The notes under the pieces were generated by a model. That model was given only the letters and a program-made list of their open reading frames with translations, searched no databases and had not been told where the DNA came from. The translations under genes were made by a program, and so were the position numbers. From Ascoidea asiatica (Eukaryota; Ascomycota; Saccharomycetes; Ascoideales; Ascoideaceae), in NCBI GenBank assembly GCA_001600695.1, contig BCKQ01000010.1, forward strand, positions 272,090 to 336,089: a stretch of DNA of 64,000 nucleotides. The letters are read 5' to 3'. Below, in pieces: positions 31,290-41,340 of the stretch (position 1 is the stretch's first letter; every line of letters starts with the position of its first letter).

Positions 31290-33427
31290 TAATTCAAAAT
31301 TGGAGCTTAGAGAATTTTGTGATAGTATTATCTAAAACCTTCTTTGTGATTATTTGTTTATGCCTTTGATTTGAAATTGAAGTAGAATTTATAAATTTTT
31401 AGATAATTAATGACCGATATAAATCAAAAGGAAATTTAGACCCAAAATAAGCTGGAATTTAATCTCTGCAACAGCTGAAAAGATATATCTACTAGCTTAA
31501 AAGCAAATTTAAAAAAAAATAAATAATAAAAGATGATGAAAAAACATTATATGAAGAGCTAAATNAACTAGACGAACTAGAAGAGCTAGTAAAATGGATT
31601 TTGAATAAAAACCAAAGATAAAAAACTTTCAAATCTCTAATAATATTCAGTAGGTTTCAGCTCAAACTAAGGTCAATAGATATATCCAATAGTTTTAATA
31701 TCAGGAGTGAAAGAAAAAATTTAAAATGATCTAAGTGCTATTTTGAGCTGCAATTGAATTCCAAAAAGGAGTATATGGCGATTATGAATATGTTCTCATT
31801 CAATGAAAGGATATTGTTTGGAGGCATACTTTAAATAATGAGCTCTATACATATTGGCACTGAAGAGAAAATTTACTTGATACTGATTTAGATGGTTTGG
31901 AGTTAGGTAATGTTGAGTTTTAAAAAAGCATTAAAAGATATTTGATTTAATAGGATAAAAGATTATTATATAATGATAAATTGACTTAATGCCAATAGGT
32001 AAACAAAAAAAACAAGCTACTTTATTGGATGAAACAGGTTTGCGTTAAAAGATAAATTTGAGAGGAGNNTAATTTGATAAGTCATTATATTCAATTTTCA
32101 ATAGATGAGGTCCAAAATCATTGGCAATTGGGGAAANAAAATAATTTAGTTGAGCATAATTGAATTTTAGAAGAAATCAAAAAAAAATGTGCTTGAATTG
32201 ATATGAAGAAATATATTTTAAACTATTCAATTCAATCAATAAAATACAAGAATATAGGTAACTCGAGCAAAAATTGGTAACCAGATATTTTGTGAGTAAA
32301 CTATTAGATGGATTTAAAATGCTTTGGAATTAATCTGAGAATAACAAATATAAAAGATTTGATATATTGGCTCGAATGGAATAACTAAGTGAAGCTGGAT
32401 TTGAAAAAAATACAAGTAACTTTTTGATTTTTGGGTAGATTATTTTCTGGTGGTAGTTTGAAAAATATTTTTTTTAAAGAATTAGAAATTTTATTCTATT
32501 TGAAATTATAATTTTTTTTGTAATAACAGATATTGCTATTAAAATCACCAAATTACAGCAAGATGAAATATTGATGGAGCATGCAAGAAGATTTTAATCC
32601 AATTTTAGGGATATAATCTAAATTTGGGATAATTTTGATGAAAATCAAAACTAGTTTTAGAACTTTTTGAAAAGGAATGTATTGATTGATATATTNAATA
32701 TTTCTAAAATCATTATCTTTCATTAGTTCTCAGGATGCGTTAGAAAGAAAGATGAGGTAAATTTTATAATAAGATTATTTGATTAGGATTAAGGAAGCAA
32801 TGAACAATATTATTGAAATTAGATAGTTATGAATATTAATGGAAATATATTAGTCTAATGCTAATGGATTATAAGTAATTTATAATTCATTTATTTAAGA
32901 TAATTCATTTATTTAAGATTTATACAGTAGCTAAAGCTTTATTTTTTATTCTGTGTATTCTTCTGTTTTTACCAGGCTGTAACAAATTTTTGGCTTTGGA
33001 TTTGGTTCTGGTTTCTTATCTGGTTATGGCAACAGTCTGTTCTCAACTGTCTCAGATAAAAGTAACAAGGTGAGAAAAGTTATTCCCTTCATACTATTCT
33101 TNTATTTTATCTTTTTTTTTTCTTTTTATTTCTATTTAATATGATTTCCGGATTCAATTTCATCCATCGTTTGAATAAAACTTCAAATATTAATAAAGAT
33201 CCATCGATTTCCAATAAACTATTAACAACTGAAAACTTCTCAATTACTAAGAATGAAATGTTTGATGATAAGTTAAAAAATAATCTTAAATGCCTATTTG
33301 AAGATTAGTTATTTAATTTTTGAAGGAACTTTATGAATTCAAGATTAGTGAAGTAGGTTCAATTGACAATGCAAATGTGAATGATGAAACTGCTCAATTT
33401 ATTTCATTACTTTCATTACCCGACTAA
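31290..33427 (+). pseudogene. Decayed gene, copy B (direct repeat of copy A)
   Basis: Pieces matching copy A in order: SKLELREFCD (about 31296; copy A WKLKLKEVC), TDLDGLELGNVEF (about 31880; copy A TNLDNLDAGKLN near 28780), LSEAGFEKN and a following stretch (about 32380-32560; copy A 29165-29350), and SLMLMDYK (about 32850; copy A KLMLLDYK). A long readable frame with few stops runs at 31750-31915. At its 3' end a 55-codon ORF (33141-33308) and a later open piece ending FISLLSLPD with stop at 33425-33427 may be the C-terminus. Many stops and frame changes exclude an active gene. Borders are approximate. Confidence 0.3.
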
Positions 33428-33880
33428 TTTCAATATTCAAACTACAATTTTGTTACTATTTGTATTACTATTTGTATTACTATTTGTATTACTATTTTTA
33501 TTTTATATTATATAGTTCATGACATTCATTTCAAAAAAGCGAAAAAAACAAAAAAAACAAAAAAAACAATTCATTCAAATGAAAAGGATATTAATTTATT
33601 ACTTCAACATTGCTATAGTTATATTTACCATTAGTCAATTCAGCATCTAGAAAAACTTCTCAGCAGAATGCATGTATTTCATCAATAGGATATTACAGTA
33701 ATAATTACAACTTTAAATTGATCTCCAAAAAATTGCTATTTATTAAAAGCTGGTCTTTATTTTCCTTCAAAACTATTTTTAATATTAGTATTCCTATATG
33801 TTGCAATTTAAAATTAAAATAAATCTCATGATGCTTTTCAAAATAAATGTTTTACCAATTTATTTTGAATATAATATAAT

Positions 33881-36622
33881 TTAACCAGAATATTTCTCAT
33901 TAAATAAAGAATCTTCAAGAAAATCAGATATATAAAAATCATTAATTTCATTATTTTTTTTATTATCACCTCCTGAATTAGATTTATTATTACTAGTTGC
34001 ATTATTATTTAATGGATCTTGAATATCAGTGAAAAAACTCTCTAATAATGCATTAATTGCTTGTTCTTCATCTTGATCTTCAGAATCATTTAAAATTGCA
34101 TTCAAATTACATTTTCCTTTATTATGTTTATTTGTATCAATAATTTTTTCATTATTAATATTATTAACTGGTGTATTTTTTTTAATTCCAATTTTATTTT
34201 TACATAAAGGTAAATCAATATTATAATCTTTGAAAATTTCTTTTGCCATTAATAATAGACTTTTTAATTGAACTTGCATAGTAACGAAAGCTTGATTATT
34301 TGGAAAATTTATAAAAATTTCATTGTAAACTTTAATAATCAAATTCATATCATCAAAACTTATCTTTTCTAAAGGAAATTCAACAGCATTTGCATATAAA
34401 GTTGAATTTGCCATTAAAAAAAATTGTAAAAACATAGATCTAAAATGATTTAAGGATTTTGGAAAAATCAATGCAGAATTCAAAATTTGTCTTGAAGCTT
34501 CAAGTGCATCTTTATAACAACTTAAATCATGNATTATTTTAGTTCTATTTTCAAAAGAAGTATTATTATTTTTTAAATAGCATGAAGCAGATAATTTACT
34601 AATAAATAAAATATGAATATGATAAGCAATATTTATAGTTGAAATTTTTGCAGTTTCAATTAAATCATTAAATTCATCAAATTCTTTAAACTCAATTTGT
34701 TTTTCATCAATTGAATTACTGTTATTATTTGAATTTCTAATATCACTATAATCATTAAAAGCATTGANATTGTTAAAATTATTGAAATTATTATTAAAAT
34801 TATTATCATAACTATTATTATTATAATTGAAATTATTAAAATTAGATTCAATTTTAATTGAAGATGGTAAAGATATTAACCATTCATCTAAATTAATTTT
34901 TAAATTTTTTACCCAAGAATGTAAAGGTTGATTATCATAGTTAGGAATATTATTTTTTTCATTTTCATCAATGATTTTTTTTTTTTTTTTACAAAATAAT
35001 TTTGAAGTAATTTTACAAAGTTTAATTAAAGATAAATAAAAATCATTTTGAATGATGATCGAATTTAATTTGATTGTGATTAAATCTTCATTAATTGAAA
35101 AAGATAAACCATTTGAGAAATTTAAAGCTCTATTTAAAAAATAAGATAAAAACCAAGCAGACTTTGCTTTATTTTTTAGAATTATACTTTCAGAACCTTT
35201 ATAAGAATTTTCATCAAATAATTTTAATTGAATTGATAAATTTATTGAAATTTTAATTAAGATATAAGAAATATTATAAAACCCTTGAATTGAATTATAA
35301 ATAGTTAATAAACAAATTGCGAAAATTTTTCTGAAATTATTTGTAATCAATAATGAATTTGAAATTATAACTTTATGATAATAATGAATTGAATTTGATA
35401 AGTGAGTTTTTTCAATATCATTTAAGAATGAAATTGATAAATTTTTCAAGATTTTATTTTTAGAAATTAAAATTAAATCCCTTGAGAATATTGAAATTAA
35501 AGTTATTAAAGAATTCATTAGGAATAAATCTTCATTTGATAATAAAATTGAATTATTATTATTATTGTAGTAATTGAGAAATAAATCATTTGTATCATTG
35601 ATNATTATTTTTGGAATTGGAGTAAAATTAGATAAATAAATTAANGAATCAAAAATATCCTTTGATGGAAAAGTATTTGTGGGAGATATAGATATAGATA
35701 TGGGGATGTTGTTATTAGTGTTTTGAGAAATTGATTTAGAAGTAGATGGATAGCNTGAATTGGAATAGTTTTGAATTTGATTTTTAGTTAATTGAATAAT
35801 TTTTGAATGAGAATTGATTATTGGTAAAGAGATATTATTTATTATTATTGATCTTTGAATTGATGGGTTTTTAATTTTATTTTTTAACCAATTAATACCT
35901 TTTGGGCTATAAAGTGAAAATGGAATTAATAAAGAGCCACAGACATGTTTGAAGCTATGAGGGCAAGAGCCACTTATATCATCATTGGTTGAATAAGTTA
36001 TTTCTTCTGTTAAGTTATTTATATCATTTATATCATTAGTCATGGTAGTAGTAGTAGTTATTGTTGTTGAATTATTATTGGTTGTATTATTGTTGATAAA
36101 AGATTGGAATGAATTGGATAAGGTATTCAATTTCAGTTCAATATTATCTAATTTAGATTCAATATTTTTAACCTTATTTTCGAGATTTCTAATTAGTATG
36201 TCATTGTTAATCTTATTAGATGAGTTATTAGATGAGTTATTAGATGAGTTATTAGATGAGTTATTAGATGAGTTATTAGATAAGTTATTTGATATATTAT
36301 TAGGTTTTTTATTATTAGATATATTGGTGTGGATTGTAGGATGAATAACATTACAAGTGATTGAATTTATTGGTTTATTTATATCACATTTAGATAAACT
36401 GTTGATATTAGATATTGTATTAATAGTATTAATTGAATTAATATTATTTGAATAAGTTGATTTTAATTTACCATTTAACCTGATATCAGCATCAAAATAT
36501 GAACAATTAAAATCACTATTTTTACATCTTTGACATGGATTTTCTCCATTACATTTTTGTTTTCTACGACGACAAATATCACAAGCCATTGAAATTCTTT
36601 TTCTTTTTGTTGATGGAATCAT
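33881..36622 (-). CDS. Zn2Cys6 transcription factor with fungal-specific regulatory domain
   Basis: Residues 14-40 form a binuclear zinc cluster C-x2-C-x6-C-x5-C-x2-C-x6-C (CDICRRRKQKCNGENPCQRC). An Asn/Ser-rich linker with a 12-bp repeat-coded SSNN array follows. After it comes a heptad-like segment (VKNIESKLDNIELKLNTLSNS), a likely dimerising coiled coil. Next is SCPHSFKHVCGSLLIPFSLYSPKGINWL and then a long helical middle region (about residues 330-760) with YHKVIISNSLLI and SAWFLSYFLNRALNFSNGLSFSI, typical of the fungal-specific transcription factor domain. The C-terminus is acidic and may activate. The target genes cannot be named; subfamily not resolved. Length is 913 residues. It is divergent from the second CRH gene. 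Several 'n' bases occur. Confidence 0.87.
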   Translation of the reverse strand: MIPSTKRKRISMACDICRRRKQKCNGENPCQRCKNSDFNCSYFDADIRLNGKLKSTYSNNINSINTINTISNINSLSKCDINKPINSITCNVIHPTIHTNISNNKKPNNISNNLSNNSSNNSSNNSSNNSSNNSSNKINNDILIRNLENKVKNIESKLDNIELKLNTLSNSFQSFINNNTTNNNSTTITTTTTMTNDINDINNLTEEITYSTNDDISGSCPHSFKHVCGSLLIPFSLYSPKGINWLKNKIKNPSIQRSIIINNISLPIINSHSKIIQLTKNQIQNYSNSXYPSTSKSISQNTNNNIPISISISPTNTFPSKDIFDXLIYLSNFTPIPKIXINDTNDLFLNYYNNNNNSILLSNEDLFLMNSLITLISIFSRDLILISKNKILKNLSISFLNDIEKTHLSNSIHYYHKVIISNSLLITNNFRKIFAICLLTIYNSIQGFYNISYILIKISINLSIQLKLFDENSYKGSESIILKNKAKSAWFLSYFLNRALNFSNGLSFSINEDLITIKLNSIIIQNDFYLSLIKLCKITSKLFCKKKKKIIDENEKNNIPNYDNQPLHSWVKNLKINLDEWLISLPSSIKIESNFNNFNYNNNSYDNNFNNNFNNFNNXNAFNDYSDIRNSNNNSNSIDEKQIEFKEFDEFNDLIETAKISTINIAYHIHILFISKLSASCYLKNNNTSFENRTKIXHDLSCYKDALEASRQILNSALIFPKSLNHFRSMFLQFFLMANSTLYANAVEFPLEKISFDDMNLIIKVYNEIFINFPNNQAFVTMQVQLKSLLLMAKEIFKDYNIDLPLCKNKIGIKKNTPVNNINNEKIIDTNKHNKGKCNLNAILNDSEDQDEEQAINALLESFFTDIQDPLNNNATSNNKSNSGGDNKKNNEINDFYISDFLEDSLFNEKYSG
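36222..36293. repeat. 12-bp in-frame repeat (GAGTTATTAGAT)
   Basis: About five units within the Zn2Cys6 gene, coding a Ser-Ser-Asn-Asn array in the linker between the DNA-binding cluster and the coiled coil. Length changes here would keep the frame. Confidence 0.9.
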
Positions 36623-37499
36623 ATTTGGTGAATATTTGATGGATGTTCAATGAAGTTTGATGAGATTGTAATGAGAATACGTATTTTTTGAAAGTAAATA
36701 TACCAGCCAGTAGAATATATTTCTAATTGATAATTTAAATTTGTTCATCGTCTTTTGAAAAATTGGTGAACTTGAATAATCCTTTAGACTTTAACTAAAG
36801 ATAAATGATTGATGATATAAGAATATAAGAATCAAATAGTCAAAGGAAAAGAAGAGAGCTCTGATTAGAATAACAAAGGATTAGAAATTGNCATTTCGTT
36901 AAAGGGTTTGTGGTATATTTGTAATATAATGTTAGTCTATTAGTAACAGTAGCTTGTTAGTACTACCGGTAGTATATTGGTACTACATTTGTAATGAATG
37001 TAATATATTCACAGTGTGTGTGTGCTTTGTAATTGTTCCGGATTGACGACGATGCGTTCTGGAAGCTGAAGAAAAATGAAGAAAAGTGAAGAAAGTCCAT
37101 TATTTTGGCGAGTAACGTGACTCTCTTTACACTTCCCGCGCAAATGGCCGTCTCAGGCAGGGAATGCGCACAAACATGCAGTACCGGGCAGGAACTCTCA
37201 GTGCGGTGCGCACCCCACAGCCTCGGTTTTTGAGAGACATTCACCCCGGGGAGGAGAGCCAGACAACTGGCGNCTGATAAAACAAAAGAAGTACCCCAGA
37301 AGTGGTCTCTGTTTACTTTTGGTGATTCTGATCCATTTGATTCTGGTGCTTTTGGTGCTTTTGGTGTTTTAAATACAATCCTTTTTATTGTTCTCACTTT
37401 CATTTCCACTTGATACTTCTTTGATTCTTATTTAACCGCCAATACTTAGCTAACCGCTGATACTCAATCACTTAATAACTAAATAACTACTTATTCAAG
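36623..37499. other. Divergent promoter region, Zn2Cys6 factor / second CRH
   Basis: AT-rich beside the regulator, with a clear G+C-rich island at about 37020-37320 nearer the CRH gene. GTGGTCTC occurs at 37302-37309. A long frame across the island on the minus strand has no ATG start or recognisable protein and is not called. Confidence 0.6.
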
Positions 37500-38444
37500 A
37501 TGAATAAAATATTATTTATAATAACAATAATTATCATAAATTTACTTTCATTAGCTAGAGTAATCACTTCAATGGAGATTGAAATTTGTAATCCATTAAA
37601 AGATAAATTCAACAATTGTCAAGGTCTAGATAAATCTCTTAATAAATCAATATTTATAGATTTCTCCAAAGAAAATAATCTTGGGTTCAATTATTTTAAT
37701 AAATGGTCAGAAAGAGGAAAATTTGAATTTATCAAAGATCAAGGTTTAAAATTAAGTATACTAAAACAAAAAGATAATCCATCAATAAGGTCAAATTTTT
37801 ATTTAATGTATGGTAAAATTCAAATTAATTTAAAAATTTCAAATTCAAAAGGTATAATCTCTTGTTTTTTTTTACAAAGCGATATTAATGATGAAATTGA
37901 TTTGGAATGGATTGGCAATGAATTTAATTTTGTACAATCAAATTATTTTATTANAGGTATAACCACTCCTAATATTATCTCCAATGGTCAAACCCATAAA
38001 GTTCCTTTAATCTCTGATATTAATGATAATATTTATGATAATTTTCATAATTATACAATTGACTGGCAAATTGATAAAATTATTTGGTATTTTGATAATA
38101 CCATCATAAGAACTCTTTATAAAGACAATAACAAACAAAATCAATTTCCAAATTCTCCAATGTCTTTATTTATTGGTTTATGGGCTGGTGGTGATCCTGA
38201 TAATCAACCTGGTACAATAAATTGGGCTGGCGGTTTAACTAATTTTTCAGATTCTCCATTTTCTATAACAATTAAAAATATTATCATTTCTGATTATTCT
38301 TCTGGAAGTTTTTATAAATATATGAAAAAAATATCAACATCTAATGAAAATGATTTTGATATAGTTTCTATTGATGGTATTATAAACAGTAGATTTGATA
38401 TTGCTAATAAAGAATTTAATGACTTCAGAAACACCATTTTATAG
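37500..38444 (+). CDS. Crh-type GH16 transglycosylase, no GPI tail
   Basis: This is a paralogue of the enzyme at 21978. It has a signal peptide of about 24 hydrophobic residues and the ICNPLKDKFNNC cysteine pair. The catalytic motif DEIDLEW has Glu132 and Glu136, followed by LWAGGDPDNQPGTINWAGG. The sequence DNPSIRSNFYLMYGK is shared with the first copy. It has an extra Cys (IISCFFLQS) and a 13-residue insertion before FHNYTIDWQ. It stops at residue 314 where the paralogue continues with a Ser/Asn-rich linker and GPI signal. The product is therefore predicted to be secreted but not GPI-anchored. The sequence just downstream turns G+C-rich and shows no remnant of a tail. One 'n' at codon 152. 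Confidence 0.88.
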   Translation: MNKILFIITIIIINLLSLARVITSMEIEICNPLKDKFNNCQGLDKSLNKSIFIDFSKENNLGFNYFNKWSERGKFEFIKDQGLKLSILKQKDNPSIRSNFYLMYGKIQINLKISNSKGIISCFFLQSDINDEIDLEWIGNEFNFVQSNYFIXGITTPNIISNGQTHKVPLISDINDNIYDNFHNYTIDWQIDKIIWYFDNTIIRTLYKDNNKQNQFPNSPMSLFIGLWAGGDPDNQPGTINWAGGLTNFSDSPFSITIKNIIISDYSSGSFYKYMKKISTSNENDFDIVSIDGIINSRFDIANKEFNDFRNTIL

Positions 38445-39465
38445 TAATAAACACTTAAAGTTAAAAAGGCAGTTCACAACCACCGCGCTTTCTCCGCGGC
38501 ACNNTCTTCTTTCTTCTCTTTATCTTTCTCTTTCTTCCACGCTGCAAACGNTCCAAATGCTGCAACACTTCCGCGGGTCTATTCAAATCCGCACCCTTTT
38601 TCCCGTGGATCGCAAAAACCCGCCCTTTTTGNACTCCGCTGCAGCGTCTTTGCACCGGCTAGTACATAACCAGCCAACCACTGCTACGGATCATCTCAAA
38701 AAACTAAGCTTTTTCAGAGACCAACTTCCCGGGTCCTCTTCTTTCAAGATTTTAATAAAGAAACAACCAAAAAAAAGAAAATAAACCTTTAAAAAAGCAA
38801 ATAAAGAAATAATTAATCCATTTTCTATTCTTTCCATTCTTTTCATTGAAATCTTCAAACAACTTCCTGTAATGAACCACCATAAATAATCCCAAAAAAT
38901 CCCTGGCTGCTAAATTTTCATTAATATCATATCATATAATATCATATCATATCATATTCATATTCATATTCATTCTCTAATATTAATAATAATGAACCCA
39001 AACTAAATACCCTTTCTTGCAACACACGGCCTTTAAATTTTATTCAAAACTGAGAAATCTTTCAAATCTTTAAAATCTCGAGTTTATTCTACAACCTTAT
39101 TTCAAATCATAAATAAATATATATATTTTATTTTATCCTATCTTGAAATATTTTATTAACATGATTAACCTTTAAGTTTAAATTTTCAATTCCAACTTAA
39201 TTTCATTAAAGACTATCTTAAATTGTCGGAACTTTTCATTTTACTGAATATGAGGAAATTTCATAGCTTCATAATTTCATAACTTCATTACTGCTTTTCT
39301 TATCTTCAATCATTATTCGAAGATTAATATAAACACATTGTGAAAACTTTTCAAAACCTCAAATAAAAATAATGTATTTAAAAGATGATATTTCCTTTTT
39401 TCTATTCTAATATATTTTCATTCCATTAAAATAAATAAAAAAATAAAAGGTTTTTTTTTTTCAAA
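38445..39465. other. Promoter region of the GH1 gene
   Basis: A G+C-rich block (about 38460-38740) directly follows the second CRH gene. AT-rich sequence with ATCAT/ATTCAT repeats (about 38925-38970) follows, and T- and A-rich leader sequence up to the GH1 ATG. Open frames across the G+C-rich block have no recognisable features. No RNA gene was seen. Confidence 0.6.
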
Positions 39466-41340
39466 ATGTCAATTTCTTTATCATCATTGAAGTTAATTGC
39501 TTCTGTAATTACTTTAAATACTTTAGTTAATTCTGCTGCTTTACCTGATAGTAATGAGGCTTCAACCTCATTATCTTATACTTCTGCATCATATTCATTT
39601 TCTTCATCTTTTCAATTTCCAATTGAAAATATAACAAGTTATGCAACTCCATTACCAAAACCAACTACAACTACTTATTATGCTTCTCATTTTACTGAAT
39701 ATAAATCATTATTAAATGTTTCAACTACNACTTGGGGTAATTGGAATCCTCATGCAACAGAAATTCCAAATGATTCAGATGATCCATATGGTCAATCTGC
39801 TTGGACTCAAATTTGGAAAGATGCTTCAATTACCAATTTTTCTTATGGTATTTATAGTACTACAGTTGAACCAACTGAAATTCCATCATCTTCATTAATT
39901 TTACCAAATGATGAAATTAAAATTAATTGGACTTCAGATGAAAAAAATTTAACATTTCCAAAAGATTTTATTTTAGGTATTGAATCTTCTGCTTCTCAAT
40001 TTGAAGGTGCAATTTCCGATGAAGGTAGAACTCCATCAATGCTTGAAAAATATATTTCTGGTACCAAAGGTGATGATTCCCAATCAAATAATTTTGTAAC
40101 TATGGAAAATTATTATTTATATAAACAAGATATTGCAAGATTAGCTGCTGTTGGTATGAAATATTATGGTTTTAGTATACCATGGTCAAGAATTTTACCT
40201 TTTACATTACCCGGTACACCAGTTAATCAACAAGCCATTGATCATTATAATGATGTTATTGATACTGTTTTATCATATGGTATGAAACCAATTGTTACTA
40301 TCACACATTATGATGCACCATTAATGTTTTATGAAAATTCAGTCACAAATTCATCATTATCAATTTTAGGTGGTGAATATCAAGGTTATGCAAATGATAC
40401 ATTCATTGAAGCATTTTATAATTATGCAAAAATTTTATTAGTTAATTATTCTGATAGAGTACCAATTTGGGTTACATTTAATGAACCTGTGTTTGTTGCA
40501 GGTAATGCACAAGGTGTTAAAAATGTTGTTAAATCTCATGCAAAAGTTTTTGATTATTATCATAATGTTATAAAAGGCACAGGAAAAATGGGTATAAAAT
40601 TAGCATTATTTGGTGCACCAGAAGATTCTTCAAATTCTACACATATTGAAGCTGCAAATAGATTTCAAGATTTTTATATAAGATCAGTTGCAAATCCATT
40701 ATATTTAGGTATTGATACACCAGAATCTTGGCAAAATACATTTGGTAATGGTACAGATGCATCATGGACTTCAGAAGAATTAAGTGAAGTTAAAGGTAGA
40801 TCAGATTATTTTGGTATTGATCTTTATATGGTTGCAAGAATTAGTCCACCAGATGGTGGAATTGAAAGTTGTCAAACAAATCAAAGTAATTCAGATTGGC
40901 CATATTGTTTTACTGAGGGACATATTAGTAATAATGGATGGGTCGTTGGTCCAAGTTCAGATTCTGCATGGATTTATAATACACCAGGTGCTTTAAGAAT
41001 TGCAATGAATTGGTTTTATAATGAATTTAAAAAACCAATATTATTAACAGAATTTGGATTCCCAGAATGGAAAGAATTTGAAAAAGATGTTGCAGATCAG
41101 TTATACGATTTTGGTAGAACAATATATTATAAATCATATCTTAATACATTATTAGAATGTATTCATTTTGATAATATACCAATTTTAGGAGCTTTAGCTT
41201 GGAGTTTTGCAGATTCTTGGGAATTTGGAGATTTTACAACACATTTTGGTTTACAACATGTTGATCGTTCAACTCAAGAACGTACATATAAGAAATCCAT
41301 ATTTGATTTTGTTAATTTCGTTAAAGATCGTTCTGAATAA
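39466..41340 (+). CDS. Secreted glycoside hydrolase family 1 (beta-glucosidase-like)
   Basis: A signal peptide of about 24 residues (LNTLVNSAALP) is followed by a Ser/Thr-rich region and a tract of about 90 residues ahead of the catalytic domain, which begins near residue 165 (FILGIESSASQFEGA). The GH1 (beta/alpha)8 motifs are in order: MKYYGFSIPWSRILP, TITHYDAPL, the acid/base Glu340 in VTFNEP, and the nucleophile Glu529 in LLTEFGFP. WSFADSWEFGDFTTHFGL is the late substrate-binding segment. The nucleophile context TEFGF departs from the usual (I/V)TENG, so the substrate may differ from simple beta-glucosides. The family hydrolyses beta-glycosides by a retaining mechanism. Length is 624 residues; about ten N-glycosylation sites fit secretion. 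Confidence 0.88.
   Translation: MSISLSSLKLIASVITLNTLVNSAALPDSNEASTSLSYTSASYSFSSSFQFPIENITSYATPLPKPTTTTYYASHFTEYKSLLNVSTXTWGNWNPHATEIPNDSDDPYGQSAWTQIWKDASITNFSYGIYSTTVEPTEIPSSSLILPNDEIKINWTSDEKNLTFPKDFILGIESSASQFEGAISDEGRTPSMLEKYISGTKGDDSQSNNFVTMENYYLYKQDIARLAAVGMKYYGFSIPWSRILPFTLPGTPVNQQAIDHYNDVIDTVLSYGMKPIVTITHYDAPLMFYENSVTNSSLSILGGEYQGYANDTFIEAFYNYAKILLVNYSDRVPIWVTFNEPVFVAGNAQGVKNVVKSHAKVFDYYHNVIKGTGKMGIKLALFGAPEDSSNSTHIEAANRFQDFYIRSVANPLYLGIDTPESWQNTFGNGTDASWTSEELSEVKGRSDYFGIDLYMVARISPPDGGIESCQTNQSNSDWPYCFTEGHISNNGWVVGPSSDSAWIYNTPGALRIAMNWFYNEFKKPILLTEFGFPEWKEFEKDVADQLYDFGRTIYYKSYLNTLLECIHFDNIPILGALAWSFADSWEFGDFTTHFGLQHVDRSTQERTYKKSIFDFVNFVKDRSE

Larger units (their letters stand above)
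26201..33880. other. 7.7-kb region without an intact gene (candidate centromere or gene graveyard)
   Basis: Between MRF1 and the second Zn2Cys6 gene no frame longer than about 65 codons exists in any direction, while all other gaps in the window are below 1.6 kb. The sequence is AT-rich but not simple. It appears to contain two diverged direct copies of a decayed gene, and a TTA array near 30.4 kb. The first 350 bases next to MRF1 look like its promoter, including a somewhat G+C-richer piece (about 26400-26530). I saw no tRNA, LTR or reverse-transcriptase motif. Regional centromeres of yeasts are often such gene-free, low-complexity-poor intervals, but nothing in the sequence proves this. Confidence 0.55.

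Noticed and set aside
26201-33880. Retrotransposon or linear-plasmid-derived sequence
   Set aside because: No reverse-transcriptase, integrase or polymerase motif and no long terminal repeats could be seen; the direct copies fit a gene duplication better.
36963-37409. 148-codon minus-strand frame
   Set aside because: It begins with GTG rather than ATG, lies in a G+C-rich promoter island and shows no family likeness.
38395-38784. 129-codon frame following the second CRH gene, considered as a lost GPI tail
   Set aside because: It is in another frame, overlaps the CRH end, and does not have the Ser/Thr-rich linker and hydrophobic tail of a GPI protein.
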